NCBI GenBank assembly: GCA_910588695.1 | Contig: CAJUOV010000001.1 | Coordinates: 62,001-126,000 of the forward strand | DNA length: 64,000 bases | Reading direction: 5' to 3' | DNA from: an uncultured Christensenellaceae bacterium | GTDB taxonomy: Bacteria; Bacillota; Clostridia; Christensenellales; Borkfalkiaceae | Shown: positions 17,300 to 24,561 of the stretch, piece after piece | Layout of the letters: the number at the start of each line of letters is the position of its first letter | Position numbering within the stretch: position 1 is the first letter of the stretch | The notes under the pieces: generated by a model | Seen by the model: only the letters and a program-made list of their open reading frames with translations | What the model was told of the DNA's origin: nothing | Databases searched by the model: none | Position numbers and translations under genes: made by a program

Positions 17300-17509
17300 T
17301 TATATATCTTTCAGTCCGAGTAAATAATCGGCGCTTATTTGAAAGTATTCTGCAATTAAATATATGTTTTCTGCGGTCGGTTGAATTTTGCCCGTAGACC
17401 AATCGGATATGCTTGTTGCCGATACACCGATTTTTTTGGCAAGCGATCTCTTGGATATTTCGTTATCGGCGAGCAATTCGTTCAGTCGCGCGGCAAATTT
17501 ATTTCTCAC
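17300..17509 (-). CDS. XRE-family HTH regulator, short form
   Basis: A 69-residue protein that is almost entirely one Cro/CI-type helix-turn-helix. The recognition part is SKRSLAKKIGVSATSISDWSTGKIQP (residues about 19-44 in total), and the C-terminus AEYFQISADYLLGLKD is typical of small phage-like repressors. The start is GTG at 17509. No good ribosome-binding site precedes it, and a TATAAA lies right upstream, so translation may be leaderless or the start may be wrong. It is divergent from a second XRE gene, with two matched palindromes between them. It probably represses its own promoter and that of its neighbour. Confidence 0.8.
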   Translation of the reverse strand: MRNKFAARLNELLADNEISKRSLAKKIGVSATSISDWSTGKIQPTAENIYLIAEYFQISADYLLGLKDI

Positions 17510-17518
17510 ATTTATAGT

Positions 17519-17534
17519 GTAAGATATATTTTAC
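17519..17534. promoter_or_regulatory. Operator O1, imperfect palindrome beside the short XRE gene
   Basis: GTAAGATATATTTTAC has the same outer arms as the perfect palindrome 30 bases away, with a single mismatched pair. It lies 9 bases upstream of the GTG start of the minus-strand regulator, where a bound repressor would block its transcription. Confidence 0.6.
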
Positions 17535-17543
17535 AAAAAATGC

Positions 17544-17573
17544 TTGACGTAAGACATGTCTTACATATATAAT
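17544..17573 (+). promoter_or_regulatory. Promoter with embedded perfect operator (O2)
   Basis: TTGACG (17544-17549) and TATAAT (17568-17573) with an 18-base spacer form the promoter of the plus-strand XRE gene. The spacer contains the perfect 16-base palindrome GTAAGACATGTCTTAC (17549-17564). A dimeric repressor here would exclude RNA polymerase. Confidence 0.8.
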
Positions 17574-17597
17574 AAAATTACAAAGGAGGATAAAGAA

Positions 17598-17852
17598 ATG
17601 AAGTTTTCGGTTGCACTATCGTTGCGTTTGAAAGCTCTTATGGAAGAAAAGGGAATGTCGTTTCAGGAGCTGGACAAAAGATGCAAGCTCTCTTCGAGTA
17701 CGATCAGAACGATCTTATCGGGAAAACAAAGAACGGTAAATCTTGCTTCCATCATGCACTTGTCAAATGCATTGGGAATGTCAATGCACGATTTTTTTGA
17801 CGACGATCTGATGACTCTTGAAAATTTAGACGATGATCGGAAAAGAAAATAA
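17598..17852 (+). CDS. XRE-family HTH regulator, second form
   Basis: 84 residues from the ATG at 17598, which has AAAGGAGG 8 bases upstream. The in-frame start at 17556 falls inside the promoter and is rejected. The protein is a single Cro/CI-type helix-turn-helix: MSFQELDKRCKLSSSTIRTI (about residues 20-39) contains the turn, followed by a dimer-like helix (LASIMHLSNALGMSMHDFF) and an acidic-basic tail. It resembles the small HTH regulators of integrated elements, but no integrase or other mobile gene is nearby. It is probably one half of a two-regulator switch with the divergent 69-residue protein. Confidence 0.85.
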   Translation: MKFSVALSLRLKALMEEKGMSFQELDKRCKLSSSTIRTILSGKQRTVNLASIMHLSNALGMSMHDFFDDDLMTLENLDDDRKRK

Positions 17853-17857
17853 GATTT

Positions 17858-17890
17858 ACGCCCCGCTTTTGCGGGGCGTGTTTTATTCTT
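17858..17890 (+). terminator. Terminator after the plus-strand XRE gene
   Basis: ACGCCCCGC and GCGGGGCGT pair around TTTT, and GTTTTATTCTT follows. It lies between two converging genes and may also serve spoIIE, which ends at 17894. Confidence 0.85.
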
Positions 17891-17893
17891 GAT

Positions 17894-20179
17894 TTATGCG
17901 GATTTCATGAGTTTTACCGCGACCACGGTCATATCGTCTTCCGCTTTGCCGCGATAGCGGTCGAGCGCGCTGTTCAGAACTTCTTCCGCGAGCGATTGCG
18001 GGTTAAGGGGGCGTAGCGCGCTCAGATAGTCTAAAAGATCGGACGAGGAGCCGAACGCCGTCGAAACGCCGTCGCTCAAAAAGAGCAGAAAGTCGTTTTC
18101 TTTCATTGTCACCTGCAACGTGGCGGGGTGTACCGCTTCGAGCATGCCCATGGGCAGAGATTCTCCTTCGAGCACGCGCAGTTCGTCGCCCGAAAGAAGA
18201 TATCCCGCGGGCGAGCCGATCTTGACGATGTCCGCATTCCCCGTATCGAGGTTGACGGCGGCGAGGTCGAGGCATGAAAAGCGTTCGTCCGAAGAGAACG
18301 CGATCAGTTTATTCACGGTGTCGAGCACTGTGTCGGAGGGCATTTTCGCTTTATAAAAACTTTCGAGCAGGGACAGCGCGCGGTCGGAGACGGTGCGCGC
18401 CTCTTCGCCGCTGCCCATTCCGTCGGATAGGGCGACGAGAAAGCGTCTTTCGTCGATCTTCATGACCGAGTGAGTGTCTCCGCTTGCGGTCTCTCCGCAT
18501 TTGGGACAGGAAGCTACGCCGAATGCCGCGTCGAAGTTTGCCTTGCGTTTTAGCACATAGCATGAACTGAGCGCGGTCAACGGAATTTTTTCGGCAAGAG
18601 AGAGGGGAACTCCGAGCGCAACGCTTGCCGCGCGCACCAATTTTTTGGAATCCGTATCCGAAGAAAGAGTTACGTTCACGGTCAGATTTGCGCCGTCGCC
18701 GTAAATAAAGATTTCCGAGGCGACAAATCCCGCCGCCGCAAACGCCCGCGACAGGTTGCGCTCGCCGTCGGAAAATACGTATTCTTCGCTCTGTTCGAGG
18801 GCGATGTCGCGTAAAATTTCGCTCACGCCGTGCGCCTGACGGGCGAGCAGTTTTCTGCCCTCTTTCGCCGATTCGATGTCGGCGACGAGGCGGCGGTACT
18901 GCGCAAGCAACTTATTGAGAGAAAAGAGCATTCCCGCCGTATTGATACAGTGCGAGCTTACGTCGCGCGGCAGGTCGATCAGGTTTACCCGTCCTTTGGC
19001 TTTGCCTACCGCGACGAGTTTATCGAGGCTTGAAAAAATATCGTCGTGTTCGCATTTTCTGCGCTGCGGGCAGGAAAAACAGAGCACGTTCACAAGTTTA
19101 TCTTTGATCTTATCTCCGCCGTCGTCGGGAGTTTCTCTGTCTTCGAACGCCGTTTCGATTTCGCGGAAGAGGGAAGAGACTTCATAGAGTTGTTGTCCGA
19201 TCTGTCTGCGATTGCGGTTCACGGCAATGCGCGGAAGGGCGTGTTCTTTATAAAACAGCAGGGTGCGGTTGAGTTTTGCATAACATTTTTCGGGGATCAG
19301 GATTACGACGAGGGCGGGAACAAGGCAGGCGAGCAGGGTAAAAGCGATTTCGACCGCGCTCTTCAAATACAGACCGCCGAGCGCCTGCACGCACAGGTAC
19401 AGCGCGGTCATCGCCAGCGAAGCGGGAATTTTACCGTAGGGTACGAACAAGAGCGCCGCCGCGGCGTACAGGCAATAGAGGGCGATGGGGGCGAGCGATC
19501 CGTCTGCCAGCGCAAGGGGCGCGGCGAGTACGATCGCGGCGTTGATCGCCGAAGCGTTTTTCACAAAGAGCACCGCAAAGAGGAGTGCGAAGAGACTGAT
19601 TGCAACAAATACGGGTTGGGGAAAGGCGTTCAGAACGCCGAGCCCCGTCAATACGCACATCAGGCAGATTTCAACGATATTCGCAAGCGGCAGCCGACAG
19701 CGGAATACGCGGAACAGAAGCGCGTTGAGCCCGTTCTCGAACAGAAATGCAACGAGTACGAAAAAGGCGGCGAGCACGACTTTTTGCAGAATCGCCGCGA
19801 AGGGAAAGAGAGCATATCCCGTATGAGGAAACAGAAACACAAAGGGAAGCTGCGCAAGAACCGCGTAAACTACCCGTTCGAGTCCGACCCGTTTTTTACA
19901 GTACTTATAAATAATAAAGAGAGCAACGCAGAAAACCGTCTGCACCGCCGCGGAGAGAAAGGCGTAGAGTTCGAGCGCAGGCGCCGAGCTTAATAGGTAT
20001 CCCGCGCCCGTCAGATAGGGATTGAGCCCTATGGAGAGAGCGGCGAAAAAGAGTGAAAAGGCGAGCGGTTCGTTCTGCGGCAGAGTAAAATTCAAAAGAA
20101 CCATTGCTGCGAGCAGACAAAAATAGACCGCCGTCCGTTTTAGTGAAAATCCGTTTCTGCGGAATTTTGGTTTTTTCAT
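17894..20179 (-). CDS. spoIIE: Stage II sporulation protein E (PP2C phosphatase)
   Basis: 761 residues from the ATG at 20179, preceded by GAGG; the longer frame from 20236 has no ribosome-binding site. The N-terminal third is strongly hydrophobic with about nine to ten predicted membrane segments (about residues 10-300), as in SpoIIE, which anchors at the division septum. A central linker follows with a cysteine pair-rich stretch (VLCFSCPQRRKCEH, about 370-383). The C-terminal PP2C/SpoIIE domain runs from about 540 to the end, with LVALSDGMGSGEEA and FLLFLSDGVSTAF carrying metal-binding aspartates. In known sporulators SpoIIE dephosphorylates SpoIIAA and so frees SigF in the forespore. Bacillus SpoIIE has about 827 residues, so this one is slightly shorter. 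Confidence 0.9.
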   Translation of the reverse strand: MKKPKFRRNGFSLKRTAVYFCLLAAMVLLNFTLPQNEPLAFSLFFAALSIGLNPYLTGAGYLLSSAPALELYAFLSAAVQTVFCVALFIIYKYCKKRVGLERVVYAVLAQLPFVFLFPHTGYALFPFAAILQKVVLAAFFVLVAFLFENGLNALLFRVFRCRLPLANIVEICLMCVLTGLGVLNAFPQPVFVAISLFALLFAVLFVKNASAINAAIVLAAPLALADGSLAPIALYCLYAAAALLFVPYGKIPASLAMTALYLCVQALGGLYLKSAVEIAFTLLACLVPALVVILIPEKCYAKLNRTLLFYKEHALPRIAVNRNRRQIGQQLYEVSSLFREIETAFEDRETPDDGGDKIKDKLVNVLCFSCPQRRKCEHDDIFSSLDKLVAVGKAKGRVNLIDLPRDVSSHCINTAGMLFSLNKLLAQYRRLVADIESAKEGRKLLARQAHGVSEILRDIALEQSEEYVFSDGERNLSRAFAAAGFVASEIFIYGDGANLTVNVTLSSDTDSKKLVRAASVALGVPLSLAEKIPLTALSSCYVLKRKANFDAAFGVASCPKCGETASGDTHSVMKIDERRFLVALSDGMGSGEEARTVSDRALSLLESFYKAKMPSDTVLDTVNKLIAFSSDERFSCLDLAAVNLDTGNADIVKIGSPAGYLLSGDELRVLEGESLPMGMLEAVHPATLQVTMKENDFLLFLSDGVSTAFGSSSDLLDYLSALRPLNPQSLAEEVLNSALDRYRGKAEDDMTVVAVKLMKSA

Positions 20180-20326
20180 ATCGGCACCTCGGAATCGTTT
20201 TTGCCAATTATAGAAAAAAACAGTACCGCTAAGCAAAAGAAAGAATGTCGCTATTTGACTAATTTGGCATTATAGTAAGCGGAAAGGCGCGGTCGCGTTC
20301 GATTTCCGCTTGCGGAAGCATTCGGA

Positions 20327-20360
20327 CAAAAAATAAATCTCCGCGCAACCGCACGGAGAT
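20327..20360 (-). terminator. Terminator of the mini-ORF transcript
   Basis: On the minus strand ATCTCCGTGC and GCGCGGAGAT pair (one U-G pair) around GGTT, followed by TTATTTTTTG. It lies about 150 bases before the spoIIE start and would insulate spoIIE or attenuate read-through. Confidence 0.88.
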
Positions 20361-20372
20361 ATGTTCGTTTAT

Positions 20373-20453
20373 TCAGTTGTGCGGGCTCTTCCGCACTTCG
20401 GCTTTTTTTCTCGGATTTCTTCCGGTTCGCCCCCGCAGGCTTGCGATCGCCAT
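20373..20453 (-). CDS. Mini-ORF 3, 26 residues, very basic
   Basis: A 26-codon frame beginning at ATG 20453, 7 bases after the mini-ORF 2 stop, and ending in TGA before the terminator. It begins MAIASLRGRTGRNPRKK and is rich in arginine and lysine. It has no clear ribosome-binding site, so it would depend on coupling to mini-ORF 2, or it may not be translated. Confidence 0.3.
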   Translation of the reverse strand: MAIASLRGRTGRNPRKKAEVRKSPHN

Positions 20454-20460
20454 TCAGCCG

Positions 20461-20496
20461 TTATTGCTTTTCCGCCCTTATCATATAGTGGTACAT
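20461..20496 (-). CDS. Mini-ORF 2, 11 residues (MYHYMIRAEKQ)
   Basis: It follows mini-ORF 1 by 15 bases. ATG at 20496 has GGGAGG (complement of 20505-20510) 8 bases upstream, an almost ideal ribosome-binding site, and it ends in TAA. Two successive tiny frames each with a strong site are unlikely by chance. Function unknown. Confidence 0.5.
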   Translation of the reverse strand: MYHYMIRAEKQ

Positions 20497-20511
20497 TGGT
20501 CTATCCTCCCG

Positions 20512-20544
20512 TCAATCGAGTTTAAGCCTCGTTAACCGAATCAT
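20512..20544 (-). CDS. Mini-ORF 1, 10 residues (MIRLTRLKLD)
   Basis: ATG at 20544 is followed by nine sense codons and TGA. GGGAGG (complement of 20554-20559) lies 9 bases upstream. CATATCG before this site and CGATATG, which includes the start codon, can pair and would place the ribosome-binding site in a 10-base loop with the ATG in the stem. This looks like a translational switch. The peptide is cationic and amphipathic-like, but ten residues allow no functional call. Confidence 0.5.
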   Translation of the reverse strand: MIRLTRLKLD

Positions 20545-20723
20545 ATCGTCGTACCTCCCGATATGTTTTTTTGGATGCGTTTCTTCCTTCGCCTGCATCC
20601 CTGTGATCCGGACTTTTCCGTCCGCTTCCCTTGTTCCGAGTCGATCTGTTTCTAGATATGCATCGGTCTGTCCTTTTGATTGAAACGATCAATTTTTGTT
20701 CGTTTCTCTCTTTTTGTACCTTT

Positions 20724-20751
20724 ATTATAGCACGGATTCGGCGTTTGTCAA
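20724..20751 (-). promoter_or_regulatory. Consensus promoter of the mini-ORF transcript
   Basis: On the minus strand TTGACA (20751-20746) and TATAAT (20729-20724) are both exact consensus hexamers, with a 16-base spacer. The predicted transcription start is near 20717. Confidence 0.85.
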
Positions 20752-20780
20752 TAGGTTTCGGAAAAATTTTTTGAAAAATT

Positions 20781-21974
20781 TTATTTGGCGGTTTTGATGT
20801 CGATTTCGTAGGTGACGGGCACGGCGGAGAGGAGCGTGTCTTTGAATTCTTCGTATTTTTTCAGAGACGAGCGATAGAGCGTCTGATTGAGTTTGAAGAG
20901 GTCGCAGCCGTTTTGTCTGCTCGTTTCGAATACTCTCTCCACTTCTTCGCGCACAACTTTTTGGGCGTTTTCTTTGAGTTCGTCGCTGACCTCGTTACTC
21001 GACACGTCGTCGATATCGGAGGGGACGGAACGGTTAAAAAGCCGCACCGTAAGTTCGACTTTTACGGTGACTTTGGGAGCGCCTTTCGTATCCAGAGATA
21101 CGCTTCCCTCGTCTTTGAGTACAGTCAGGGAAACGGGTTTTCCGTCCTCTTCGGCAAGGAGATAGCCCGTAAAAACATTCCCCTCGATCAAACTGAAAGC
21201 GAAAGTATCGTCGGGATCGAGAAGCGCGACCTGTTTCCCCTCCGAAAAGAGCGCCGTGCGTTCCGCGCAATATATCTTTTGTTCTTTGGGTTGGGATTCG
21301 CCCTGCTGTTGTCCGCTTCCGCCGCTGCTTGCGTTCGTCTCTTGTTTATGCTGCACGATATACGGCATATATCCGCTCTTGGTCGCGCCGTAATAACCGA
21401 TCGCAAATTCGCGCAAAGACATTTTCATGGACTTTCCCGATTTGACGTTGGCGTCGGAAAAAAGTTTTGTGATCGCCATTGACGAAGTGTCGTCGATTGC
21501 GCTTTCCGAACTGAGCAGATCCTGTGCGGAACCCTGACATACGGCGACGAAACAGCCGTCCGACATATATTCGTTGCGCAGAAAAAAATCGAACGCATCG
21601 AATACGTTTCCCTCTTTTGCGGTATCTTCGCCGAGGATGATCAGGTTGCAGAAAATGAATTTGGGAACCCAACCCGTTTTGCAGTAAATATCGGAGACGC
21701 AGTCTGCGATCGTCTCTCCCTCCGCGACAAATTCCACGCTCGAAGTTCCGCCCGTAGTGCGGTCTACGCCCTTGGGGACGGCGATCTGCGCGGTGAGCGT
21801 ATATCCTTTTTCTTGGTTGCGGTCAATGCCTGCCGCAAGCACGATCGCCGTCTTTTGCACGTCGACGAGACCGAAGTCGTTCGAAAGAAAGGAAAATGCG
21901 ATGATCGCGGCAAGAATAAGCCAAAGTTTTATGGGTATGGTTTTTAAGGTTCGGATAAATTTATTGCGGTTCAC
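20781..21974 (-). CDS. gerC: Spore germination protein, GerAC/GerC lipoprotein family
   Basis: 397 residues, last gene of a gerA-gerB-gerC operon on the minus strand; it overlaps gerB by 14 bases. GerC-type proteins are the third subunit of nutrient germinant receptors at the spore inner membrane. Features are an N-terminal hydrophobic segment (IKLWLILAAIIAFSFLS, about residues 15-31), the VDVQKTAIVLAAGID strand (about 38-52) typical of the Ger(x)C family, and a C-terminal domain ending in VTYEIDIKTAK. Most GerC proteins have a lipobox cysteine after the signal segment. None is visible here (FLSNDFGLVD), so this one may stay as a membrane-anchored rather than lipidated protein. Confidence 0.85.
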   Translation of the reverse strand: MNRNKFIRTLKTIPIKLWLILAAIIAFSFLSNDFGLVDVQKTAIVLAAGIDRNQEKGYTLTAQIAVPKGVDRTTGGTSSVEFVAEGETIADCVSDIYCKTGWVPKFIFCNLIILGEDTAKEGNVFDAFDFFLRNEYMSDGCFVAVCQGSAQDLLSSESAIDDTSSMAITKLFSDANVKSGKSMKMSLREFAIGYYGATKSGYMPYIVQHKQETNASSGGSGQQQGESQPKEQKIYCAERTALFSEGKQVALLDPDDTFAFSLIEGNVFTGYLLAEEDGKPVSLTVLKDEGSVSLDTKGAPKVTVKVELTVRLFNRSVPSDIDDVSSNEVSDELKENAQKVVREEVERVFETSRQNGCDLFKLNQTLYRSSLKKYEEFKDTLLSAVPVTYEIDIKTAK

Positions 21975-23046
21975 GGTGTCTCCTTATCTTGAATAAAAGC
22001 ATGAGCGCGGGCAGCAGCAGACAGAAGATCGGGAAAATCCAGAACAGATCCTGATTGATAAGAAAATTCAGACTGATATAACGGTGGTCGAAGAGCAAGG
22101 TCAGAACAAGCATGACGATATTGACAGCGATCGAGAGAAGCGCGGGCAGAAGCCGCTTTTCCGCTTTTCCGTAGGACTGTTGCAAAAGATCGATTCCCGC
22201 TTGCAGAGGCAGAATCGCATAGAACGCCATAACGAGCGAGAGCGAATAGACAAAGATGAAGTCGATTCTTCCGAGCGTTTCGATCCCCGGAAAGTATTTG
22301 GCGATTTTACTGAACGCAAACTCCTGATTGATTGCGGTTTCCTGAAACACTCCGTAGAAAATCGCGAGAAAGAACAACACCGCCGCGCCGCCCGCAAGGT
22401 AAGAAATCAATCCTTTCCAAGGCAACCCTTTTTGATAATCGATTTTACCGAGGAACGAGAGCAGGATCGCGGAATCAAGAAACCAGCCCATGTTGAAAGC
22501 GAATCCGCGGAATATTTCCCCCGCGCCCGATTGCAGAGCGGGCGCAAGCGCGCCGAAATCGGCGGAACCGATCGAAAGAAAAAAGATTCCGATGAACGCA
22601 ACGATTGAAAGGGGCGCCAGAATATCCCACGTTCTGCCCAGCGACGAGAGCGGTTTCGCGCACAGGTATGCCGAAAACGCAAAGAAAGAAGAAAACGCGA
22701 GAATAGAGGGCAGCGTATCGTAGAAAATACCCTGCACCAATATTTTCTGTTCCAGAAGCGGCATGAACGCCGCGTAAAAGAAGAAAATGGAAAAAACCGT
22801 AAGAATAATTTTAGCCGTCACTTTTCCGAGTTTGTCTGAAATGAGTTCGTAGAGGGAACGGTTCTCTTTTGCGAGCAAAAGAACGAGGAACACGATTCCC
22901 GCCTGCAAAATTATATTCATGGCGGCGGGGAAGAGCAGATTGTTTTTCGAGTAATAGATGAGATTTGTGGGCAATAAAACGATTTTTCCCACGGGTACGA
23001 TCGCCGCCAAAAAGAAACAGAGCTGTCTTGTCGAAATTTTATTCAT
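21961..23046 (-). CDS. gerB: Spore germination permease, GerAB/GerB family
   Basis: 361 residues with about ten hydrophobic segments, the usual size of the endospore germination permease family (amino acid-polyamine-organocation superfamily). It begins with MNKISTRQLCFFLAAIVPVGK, close to the family's ISxxQL opening, and ends with a charged tail. This subunit binds the germinant in known receptors. It overlaps gerA by 8 bases and gerC by 14, so the three are translationally coupled. Which nutrient it senses cannot be read from the sequence. Confidence 0.9.
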   Translation of the reverse strand: MNKISTRQLCFFLAAIVPVGKIVLLPTNLIYYSKNNLLFPAAMNIILQAGIVFLVLLLAKENRSLYELISDKLGKVTAKIILTVFSIFFFYAAFMPLLEQKILVQGIFYDTLPSILAFSSFFAFSAYLCAKPLSSLGRTWDILAPLSIVAFIGIFFLSIGSADFGALAPALQSGAGEIFRGFAFNMGWFLDSAILLSFLGKIDYQKGLPWKGLISYLAGGAAVLFFLAIFYGVFQETAINQEFAFSKIAKYFPGIETLGRIDFIFVYSLSLVMAFYAILPLQAGIDLLQQSYGKAEKRLLPALLSIAVNIVMLVLTLLFDHRYISLNFLINQDLFWIFPIFCLLLPALMLLFKIRRHREPQ

Positions 23047-24478
23047 GGCGGAGCCTCCTTTTATTCTTGCTTCCGAGCGAAACGGGACGGGTATCCAGAG
23101 AAGCGAGATTGTATTTGACGAGCGAGTCTTTCAGATCCTTTCCGATGACGGGCGAGAAGGGAGCGACGAGAGGGGAGCCGAACGTGTCCGTCGTAACAAG
23201 GTAGAAAATTATGAATCCCGTGGCGAGAATGATCCCGTAAGTGCCTACGCTTCCCGCGACGAGAAGCATGACGAGTCGTATGACCGAGGTTTCCTCGATC
23301 AGATTGGGCACCGCGTACAGTCCGATTCCGCTGAACGCGATAATGATGATTGCGGGCGTGGAGACGAACCCCGCGCTGACCGCCGTCTCGCCCAGAACGA
23401 GAGCGCCCACGACCGAGAGCGCCATGCCGACGTACTTGGGCATGCGGATGCTCGCTTCGTTCAGTATTTCAAGAACGATGAGAACAAGGAGCATTTCAAG
23501 CGAGGGCGAAAAGGGCAGATCGCGGATGCTTCCCGCAATGGTGAGCAGCAGTTTGATGGGAAAGAGCTGTAATTTGAAGATCTGCGCCGCGACATAGAAC
23601 GCAGGCAGGTAGATTGCGACGATCAGCGCGAAAAGTCGGATGAGCCGCGTAAATGTCGCGCGGTAAGAGGGAACGTAATAGTCCTCGCTCGATTGGAAGT
23701 CTTCGACGATGAGATAGGGTACGGTGAGCGCAATGGGCGAGCCGTCTACGAGTATACCTACTCTGCCCTCTGCGATCTTTGCGCAGAAGATGTCCGGCTT
23801 TTCCGTTGTTCCGACCTGTTTCATGAGCGATTCGGGACGTGAGGACAGAAAGCGCGCAAGATAAGAAGAGTCGGGAATAATGTCGATATCGATTCGGTTA
23901 AGTTTTTCTTTGACTTCGTCTACGACTTTTTGTACGCTCGTCCCTTCAAGATAGCAAACGGCGACAAAAGTCTGTGAACGTCTGCCCACTTTCAGATATT
24001 CGATTTTCAGTTCCCCCGTTTTGAGGCGGCGCCGCACGAGCGAGGTATTCACCTTTACGTCTTCGATGAATCCCTCTCTCGGACCTTTGATCGTCACGTC
24101 GGTGGGCGGTTCGGCGACGGCGCGGATGAAAACTTTTTTCGTGCCGACGATAAGCCCCTCGTCCATTCCCTCCCAGAGAAGCACGGGATTTCCCGCAAGA
24201 ATTTCTTCCGCAAGTTTGTCGAGCGATTTTTCCTTTCGCTGTTCGGGGAAGGCAAGTCTTTTTCCGATCTCTTCCGCCGACTTATCTCCGTCGTAACGAA
24301 AGAGGGGACGGGCGACAAGCTGACCTAACAGCTCTTTATCCGTGATCGGATCTGTAAACATGCAGATAAACTCGCAGCCGTTCTCCGAAGTGAACGGAAA
24401 TTCGAGAATATCTTCTGCGGGAAGCAATTTTTTAAGCGCTTCCCGATCGGTTTTTAAGGTTCCCGTAATATTTTGCAC
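23039..24478 (-). CDS. gerA: Spore germination protein, GerAA/GerA family
   Basis: The first gene of the germinant receptor operon. The frame is open from 24532, but the region 24483-24512 looks like a promoter, so I place the start at GTG 24478, giving 479 residues (VQNITGTLKTD). It shows the GerA plan: a soluble N-terminal domain (about 1-260) with CFTDPITDKELL-like and SYLARFLSSRPESLMKQ segments, then about five to six membrane segments (about 270-440). VGILVDGSPIALTVPYL (about 238-254) and the P-S-Y-RATFTRLIR region are family signatures. In known spores GerA subunits form the ion channel of the receptor. No ribosome-binding site is seen at the chosen start. Confidence 0.88.
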   Translation of the reverse strand: MQNITGTLKTDREALKKLLPAEDILEFPFTSENGCEFICMFTDPITDKELLGQLVARPLFRYDGDKSAEEIGKRLAFPEQRKEKSLDKLAEEILAGNPVLLWEGMDEGLIVGTKKVFIRAVAEPPTDVTIKGPREGFIEDVKVNTSLVRRRLKTGELKIEYLKVGRRSQTFVAVCYLEGTSVQKVVDEVKEKLNRIDIDIIPDSSYLARFLSSRPESLMKQVGTTEKPDIFCAKIAEGRVGILVDGSPIALTVPYLIVEDFQSSEDYYVPSYRATFTRLIRLFALIVAIYLPAFYVAAQIFKLQLFPIKLLLTIAGSIRDLPFSPSLEMLLVLIVLEILNEASIRMPKYVGMALSVVGALVLGETAVSAGFVSTPAIIIIAFSGIGLYAVPNLIEETSVIRLVMLLVAGSVGTYGIILATGFIIFYLVTTDTFGSPLVAPFSPVIGKDLKDSLVKYNLASLDTRPVSLGSKNKRRLRHE

Positions 24479-24482
24479 GATA

Positions 24483-24512
24483 CAAGTATGAGAAATAAAT
24501 TTATAACTATAC
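24483..24512 (-). promoter_or_regulatory. SigG-like promoter before gerA
   Basis: On the minus strand GTATA (24512-24508) and CATACTT (24490-24484), 17 bases apart, resemble the forespore SigG pattern (GHATR and CATWHTR). This fits a germination operon. The predicted transcription start falls at the proposed GTG start codon. Confidence 0.45.
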
Positions 24513-24525
24513 GGGAAAGCGAGCC

Positions 24526-24554
24526 TTGACAAACGCGGGCGGTTATTCTATAAT
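24526..24554 (+). promoter_or_regulatory. Consensus promoter of prmA
   Basis: TTGACA at 24526-24531 and TATAAT at 24549-24554 with a 17-base spacer: an exact SigA consensus. Transcription should start near 24561-24562, on or next to the prmA ATG, so the message is probably leaderless. Confidence 0.85.
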
Positions 24555-24561
24555 GATCTCT

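Larger units (their letters stand above)
20328..20717 (-). ncRNA. Stand-alone transcript of about 390 bases with tandem mini-ORFs
   Basis: The 600-base gap between spoIIE and gerC holds a complete minus-strand transcription unit. A consensus promoter ends at 20724 and an intrinsic terminator lies at 20327-20360. The RNA contains several hairpins, among them GGAC/GTCC and GGATGC/GCATCC near 20592-20624 and 20572-20600, and GTGCGG/CCGCAC near 20379-20396. It also contains three small reading frames, two with near-perfect ribosome-binding sites. It could be a regulatory RNA, a mini-peptide mRNA or a leader whose terminator controls read-through into spoIIE. I know of no matching family. Confidence 0.6.

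Noticed and set aside
17556..17597. Upstream ATG as the start of the second XRE gene
   Set aside because: It lies between the -35 and -10 boxes of the gene's own promoter, whereas ATG 17598 has AAAGGAGG at good spacing.
17300..17852. Prophage remnant
   Set aside because: Only two small regulators are present; no integrase, attachment repeats or structural genes can be seen around them.
19046..19993. 315-codon plus-strand frame opposite spoIIE
   Set aside because: Arg/Glu/Gln-rich shadow of the membrane-segment codons of spoIIE; no start site.
20256..20276. Plus-strand promoter TTGACT/TATAGT upstream of spoIIE
   Set aside because: The spacer is only about 10 bases and no gene follows on that strand.
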